64,000 nucleotides of DNA, from the NCBI GenBank assembly GCA_009746045.1, contig RPFO01000175.1, forward strand, positions 1,832,898 through 1,896,897. Direction: 5' to 3'. Of this stretch, positions 59,261 to 64,000 are shown piece by piece. The stretch's first letter is position 1; each line of letters opens with the position of its first letter. A model generated the notes under the pieces. That model was not told the DNA's origin and ran no database searches. It was given only the letters and a program-made list of their open reading frames with translations. Origin of the DNA: Mesostigma viride (taxonomy: Eukaryota > Streptophyta > Mesostigmatophyceae > Mesostigmatales > Mesostigmataceae). A program made the translations under genes and the position numbers.

Positions 59261-60665
59261 ATGAGCAAACGCCTCTCGACGCAACGCAGCCTGGCGGCTG
59301 CGCTCGGCAATAAAAATACGTCTGCAGCTCATGCTGCAGCTTCGCCCACCGGCCCAGAGGGCAGCGGCGCCACTAGCCAAGCTCTAGTGGTCGCCCAGCC
59401 CCCTTCCGGGCTCGCCTCGCCAGCAGCGTCGCCTGAACCCAAGCGCAGTCGCCCTGCCGAGCCGACCTGGGAAGCGTTCGACTTTGACGCCAGCCAGTCC
59501 GGCTTTTTTGACAAGCTCAACCACGACAAGATCCTGAGCTACGTGTTTTTCGGATCGTATGCCTCGCTTTTCGAAATGTGCAAGCAACTCTTCCATCAGG
59601 GCCGCCTCACCGATGCTTTCCAGAGGCGCCCCCACACCTTCGACCAAATCCTCCAATGCCGCCGCCCCCACCTTCAGCTACGCGTCCTTTTCTCCCTCCT
59701 TGGCCGCTCCCTCGAGGAGCTTTGGCCCCCCACGCCCCTCACCACCACCTTAACCGAATCCTCCATCCGCTCACTCCTCAAGGAGGCCCTCGAGCATGCA
59801 GCACGTGGCCCCCATCGCTGCAAATGTGGCGGCCATGGGCAGCACGCTGGCTGCCGAGCTTCCCCTCCTCTCCACCATCTCCACCGCCATGCACCTCCGC
59901 CCTCCTCGCCTCCTCCACCGCCACCACCCCCACCTCCGACGCCATCACCGCCCAGCTCCGCGACATCGACCAGCGTCTTAAGGACAACATTGCCATCGCT
60001 ATCGAGGTCCTGCAGAACACCGTAGGCCTCACCGCCCAGGTGGTGAACTGAGGACATCGCCGCCAAGCCAGCCCCTGCTGGCCTGGCCGGCTATGCTCCT
60101 CCCATCACGACCTGGGCGGACATGCTTAAGCAGCATACCACCTCCACCACCCGTCCGCCGTTGCAGCACAGCTCCATGCAGCAGCAACAGCTCGACCTCC
60201 GCCAGGAGGCCGAGCTCGCCAAGCGCAGCCTTAACGTCATACTCAAGAACTTCGACATGGAGGAAGGTGAGAATTCTGAGAAGCTTGCACGTGCGTTTGA
60301 GAGCAAAATCCTTGATCGCATGGGAGTTCTTGGTGGCCCACCGCCTTCCCCGCGCGCGGGATATTAGTAAGGCAGGGGCGCACCCGCTTCTTCTCATCTT
60401 TAAGAGCCCAGCGGACAAGATTTCGTTTCTCAGACGCCGCAAGCGGCTCGAGAACACTCCCTTCACCGTGGACGACGACTTGACCCTGGCGCAGCAACAA
60501 CGGCGACGGGAGCTATGGCCGACCTACCTCCAGCTCCGCCGGCAAACCAAGGCGGGCCAGCCGGTGTACTGGAAGGGGGCGGTCATCTACGTCGGCCACG
60601 TACAAGCCCTGGCACGCGACCCCCTCGACCACCGCGGCCCCAGCGACTCCAGTCGCCCCAGCTTA
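59261..60665 (+). pseudogene. ORF1 protein of copy E, nearly complete but frameshifted
   Basis: N-terminal part: MSKRLSTQRSLAAALGNKN, basic PEPKRSRPAEP, SQSGFFDKLNHDKILSYVFF, LFEMCKQLFHQGRL. After frame changes (near 59,700, 59,880 and 60,050) comes a coiled-coil segment (AQLRDIDQRLKDNIAIAIEV), then QQLDLRQEAELAKRSLNVIL and the RRM with MEEGENSEKLARAFESK. The C-terminal domain reads DDDLTLAQQQRRREL and PVYWKGAVIYVG. This domain order (NLS, helical N domain, coiled coil, RRM, C-terminal domain) parallels L1 ORF1 proteins. A small insertion near 60,360 and others disable this copy. Confidence 0.6.
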
Positions 60666-60792
60666 TTAGGGGTTCACAGCAGTAGTAGTGTAGAATAGTT
60701 AGACCGTGGCCATATCAAGGAGACAACCAGCGCAGGCCAGAAATCGGGAATTATGTACATGTAAGCCTGCTACAGGCTCTATGCCAGCTGAT

Positions 60793-63171
60793 TAATTAAT
60801 TAATTAATAAACACGTGACTGCGTCACGTGAGCATAAGTCCTCAGTGGGAGGGGAACATGGGATGGAATGGATGGTGTAAGCAGTTATCTAGGTCCTAGT
60901 TACAGGGGTGTGGGCACCGTGGCCCGAATCGCTATGAATGCCATACTTGGTCACACGCGGAGCCCCCACAGGCTGGGGGGTGGTCTCCTTCATCACTACT
61001 AAGTTGCCATCTATCCTTGCGCACCATCTGCCTCCATATTACAGACAAACCAGGAGGCTGCCCGGGGGTGAGCCCGTCACGTCTAGTGTAGCACATGTCC
61101 ATGCCGAGTCTATCACGAAAAGTCCACGGGTGGCGGCCCTGCCGCGCGCGGCCGGGGGCACGCCAGGTGAGGACATATCTCCCAGGCTGGGCGGGCTTGG
61201 TGCCAGCTAGTCTATCTGATGTATCTACCTGATCTGTGCGGGCCAGGTGCCCGGCTAGGCCCAGGCGCCTGTGCCTAATAATGTGGGAAACATAGGGCAA
61301 ATCAGCGTACAAATCCTCATTACTAATGTGCAAACCAAAGGGGATGTTAAGGGCCTTGCGCAGCATCTTGGTGACGGCGCCGTCGAGTCGTTGCTCCAGC
61401 TCCTGCGTCAATGTCCAGGTCTCGGCGCCGTAGGTCAGGATCGTCAGAATGACGACCTTGAAGAGGTCATGCTTGACGATCCGGGGTAGGGCGGGGTTGC
61501 TCCACCAGCGGCGGTGGTCATGGAGGTGCGCCCACGCCATGCCGATCCGTGTCGTCATGTCGTCCTCGCAGTCGGGAAGCCAACTGCCGAGCAGCTTGAA
61601 GCGGCCTGAAGGAGGGTAGTTGACCTCGGCATCGTCTAAGAGGCGGAGTGTGGGTGGGGGCCCTGCCATGCCGAGGGCCAGGGCCTCCGTTTTGGGGCTG
61701 ATTTCTAGACCAACCGCCCGAGCCTCGAGCGCCAGGCAGTCCAGCCAAAGTTGGGCAGACTCCGGCTTCTCGATGAGCGTGATGTCGTCGGCATAAATGA
61801 GGTCAGCTAGTAAATTCTGCTTGTTAGTCGGCCCCCCTTCTCCAAGCTCGTTTGTGATCGCTAGGCCACCTGGGGGCACGGCCTGCAATGCTAGCAAAGC
61901 GAGCACGGGCCTGGCGCATAACATATAAATCCACATACAATAATAAACAGGTACGGCGACAGGACGCAACCCTGCCAGACGCCGGTCTGCAGTGGGCATG
62001 GCGGGGTAATGCCGTGTTGAGTGCGCACCGAAGTGGTCGACCCCTCATACAGCGTGCGGATGACGGTAATCAGGGGAGTGGGGACGCGAGCGCGAGCAAT
62101 TACAGCCCATAGAGCGTCCCAGAGGACAGAATCAAAAGCCTTGATGAAGTCGACGAAGATCAGGATGACGGGAAACTCACCAGGTTGCAGGAGAGCGATT
62201 TCCTCGAAGAGGCGACGCGCGACGAAGATGGCCATGACGGTGTTGCGCCCAGGACGGAAGCCCATTTGACTTTCCCCAAGGTGACAGTCGAGAGCAGAAC
62301 GAAGGCGGTTGAGGATCATGCGCATGAACAACTTGAGTGCGGCGCTCTGGATGCAGACTCCTCTGTAGTTGGCGGGGTCGTCAGGGCAACCTTTGTTTTT
62401 GTACAGCATAATACGGTAGCTGTGCTGCCACTCAGGAATCGGCGCGGCGCGGCGGCAAGCAGGATCCGGTTGCAGACGTCAAGCAGGAACCCCTTGAGCG
62501 CCGTCAGCTTAATCACCGGGGCTGGGAGCTGGTCAGGTCCAACGGCGGCGTAGAAGCGGAGTTGCTTGGCGGCGGTGCTCAGCTCGAGCGCGGTGAACGG
62601 CGGGAGCTCGTTGGGGTCGGCCAGGGGTTCCGTCAGGGCTGGGTACGTGTAGTCCTGCTCAGCGGCGGGCGGCGTGGGCGGCGCAGGGACGTCCGCAGCT
62701 GCGCTATTGCCAGGCGTGCGGCCGCCAGAGGGCCAATTAAGCGGCGGAGGCGGCGGGGGGGCGCCGAGCAGCCGGGACTGGGAGGAATACCACTGGTCGA
62801 GCTGCTGCTGCGGTGAGCTAGAGAGCGTCCGCGGCGCCGGCTGCGCGCCGCCGGCGGGCCGTTGGGCGTGACGCAGGCGTGTCCAGGCGTACTTGCCGTG
62901 CTGGTCCTTGAGGTGGGCGAAGTACTCGCGGACGTGAAGGTCCTCCTGCTCCTTGGTCGCCTGCCGGATGGCCGAGCGAGTGGTAATCGGCTTTGAGGCG
63001 GGCGTAGCGGGCGGGGTCGCTGTTGTCGCGCAGGGCTTGCCGGGCCTGGATGACGGCGGGGAGCCGGTGCAGGCTGGTGAAGCGGGGCGGGCGGCGGGGG
63101 GGCAGCAGGGCCCCGGCCGCGGGCAGCTTGTCAGCGAGGTGCCGAAGGGCCGATGCCGGGCCGGCAGCAAA
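60793..63171 (-). pseudogene. LINE A copy 2, 5'-truncated
   Basis: It contains the C-terminal part of ORF2 from the linker region onward: DQWYSSQSRLLGA, LYKNKGCPDDPANYRGV, FVDFIKAFDSVLWDAL, YADDITLIEKPES (near 61,800) and the common C terminus. CAGCTGAT is duplicated at 60,785-60,792 and 63,172-63,179. Several short indels (near 61,870, 61,925, 62,445, 62,740, 62,975) break the frame. The 3' hairpin and ATTA tail lie at 60,793-60,835. Confidence 0.9.
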
Positions 63172-63618
63172 CAGCTGATGCACGATATTATTTAGCCATG
63201 TACATGCGTGCCTATGATGTGCCACACCCCAGATGATGCCTTATGCTTTGTAGTTAAGCTGTGCCCATGCAGAGAGCTGCTCTCTGGCTCTCTGCTGAGA
63301 TGCCACGCTCTAGCTTTTGTATAGCTATGATGATCTTCCCCCACATGACATGCTCCCCCTTAGCTGGGCATAGCGTGATAGATCATGAGGGTGCAGGTGC
63401 CCTGGTGCACCTAGAGCAAGTGTCGTAAATTACATTCCCACCCTTGCAGGAAGTAGCTTAGAATGTATGATAGGCCATATGCCTACTTCTCAAGGGCTAT
63501 GTGCTACATATACTCCCAACGGAGTTATGTTCCTAATTAATTAATTAATTAATGGACTTCGACCAGCCGGCAGGTAAGACCTCGACGAGCCTTCTCACGG
63601 CATTTAAGCGCGACATTC

Positions 63619-64000
63619 ATTAAAAAATTAAATTAAATTATAACATGCCTCCGTGGGGAGGTCATGTAGCACATATTTCATGATGGATGGGGTGGAGGGA
63701 GCCGCGTGATCGAACTATCCTAACTCTATTTAGAAAATCCTAACTACACTACTCATCAAAACGCCTCCTCCGCTTGGGGGGAGGTGGCTTGCCCACAGGG
63801 TCGGGCGTGTGCGCCTTGACAATCTTCTTCCACCGCGTCTTGTCCTGCATGGCAGTCCAAAGACGGGAGAGAGAGTGGATGCGGTGCTCAAACTGGGCTG
63901 GGACCACTAGGTCGTCCAGCAACATCTGAACGTAGTTGGTGACAGGTTTCCCTACCCTTTTGGGAATGTCCGCGGGGCCAGGCCAGGTCAGAATGTGCCG
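63619..64000 (-). mobile_element. LINE family B, 3' end (runs off the window)
   Basis: 3' trailer with TATGTGCTACATGACCTCCC and an AATTTAATTTAATTTT tail on the minus strand, matching the fragment at 3,185-3,462. The 63,556-63,618 stretch between it and the microsatellite is unassigned. Confidence 0.65.
63749..64000 (-). CDS. LINE family B ORF2, C-terminal end (partial)
   Basis: Open from the window edge to the TAG at 63,749-63,751, 83 residues. GKPVTNYVQMLLDDLVVPAQ, LSRLWTAMQDKTRWKKIVKA and the basic KPPPPKRRRRFDE tail. The pattern is that of the region after the reverse transcriptase in LINE ORF2 proteins. The main part of the gene lies outside the window. Confidence 0.6.
   Translation of the reverse strand, partial: RHILTWPGPADIPKRVGKPVTNYVQMLLDDLVVPAQFEHRIHSLSRLWTAMQDKTRWKKIVKAHTPDPVGKPPPPKRRRRFDE

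Larger units (their letters stand above)
59107..63555 (+). mobile_element. ORF1-only element, copy E (interrupted by LINE A copy 2)
   Basis: Runs from the conserved leader (AGCCACGAGATAGCCATGGC; CATAACTTTCACGTTTGAGC) through the whole ORF1 protein to 60,792. It resumes at 63,180 with the trailer and ends in the ATTA microsatellite at 63,534-63,555. It is the most complete copy in the window, about 2.05 kb without the insertion, and shows the full structure: leader, single ORF, trailer with hairpin, microsatellite tail. Confidence 0.75.

Overview
This window is eukaryotic nuclear DNA, most likely from a green alga or a similar protist. The evidence is several families of LTR and non-LTR retroelements, TTAA-targeting DNA transposons, plant/algal-type CCCTAAA motifs, and only one ordinary host-type gene, a sulfotransferase at 23.6 kb. 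I cannot name the species. The assembly is a draft: there is a 25-N gap at 44.37 kb, and many otherwise good reading frames are broken by what look like single missing bases.

1-20 kb is nested repeats. ORF1-only non-LTR elements (an L1-ORF1-like RRM protein and no reverse transcriptase) are interrupted by TTAA-flanked DNA transposons. Truncated LINE fragments sit at 5.5-8.0 kb. An 11-kb LTR element (9,094-20,133, minus strand, TSD TCACG) contains a broken Ty1/copia element in two oppositely oriented pieces. 20.7-28.7 kb holds two more TTAA elements, the sulfotransferase gene and two ORF1-only copies. A full-length LINE (28,785-33,872, minus) lies inside one ORF1-only copy and has an 11-bp target-site duplication.

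The main find is an integrated Polinton-like virus (PLV) at 34,764-58,808. It has ~697-bp, almost identical terminal inverted repeats that start with AG and are flanked by TAATTA on both sides. Each TIR holds four tandem hairpins and a telomere-like CCCTAAA motif. Leftward genes are an archaeo-eukaryotic primase fused to a UL9-like superfamily 2 helicase, a tyrosine recombinase, an AT-hook protein, an FtsK/HerA (A32-type) packaging ATPase and a coiled-coil protein. Rightward genes, starting only 24 bp away, are a long structural/fibre-like protein, a C2H2 zinc-finger protein, a penton-like minor capsid protein, a pVI-like amphipathic protein, a major capsid protein, a spike with four Ig-like domains and a LamG-like domain, and several small unknowns. 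I see no family-B DNA polymerase, retroviral-type integrase or maturation protease, so this is a PLV rather than a classical Polinton. Without its insertion the element is about 17.9 kb.

The spike gene is split by a very young gag-only LTR retrotransposon (48,461-54,637) with two identical 677-bp LTRs and a GGTTC target duplication. Removing it and one TSD copy restores the frame. To the right of the PLV lie another ORF1-only element interrupted by a truncated LINE copy, and at the window edge the 3' end of a second LINE family.
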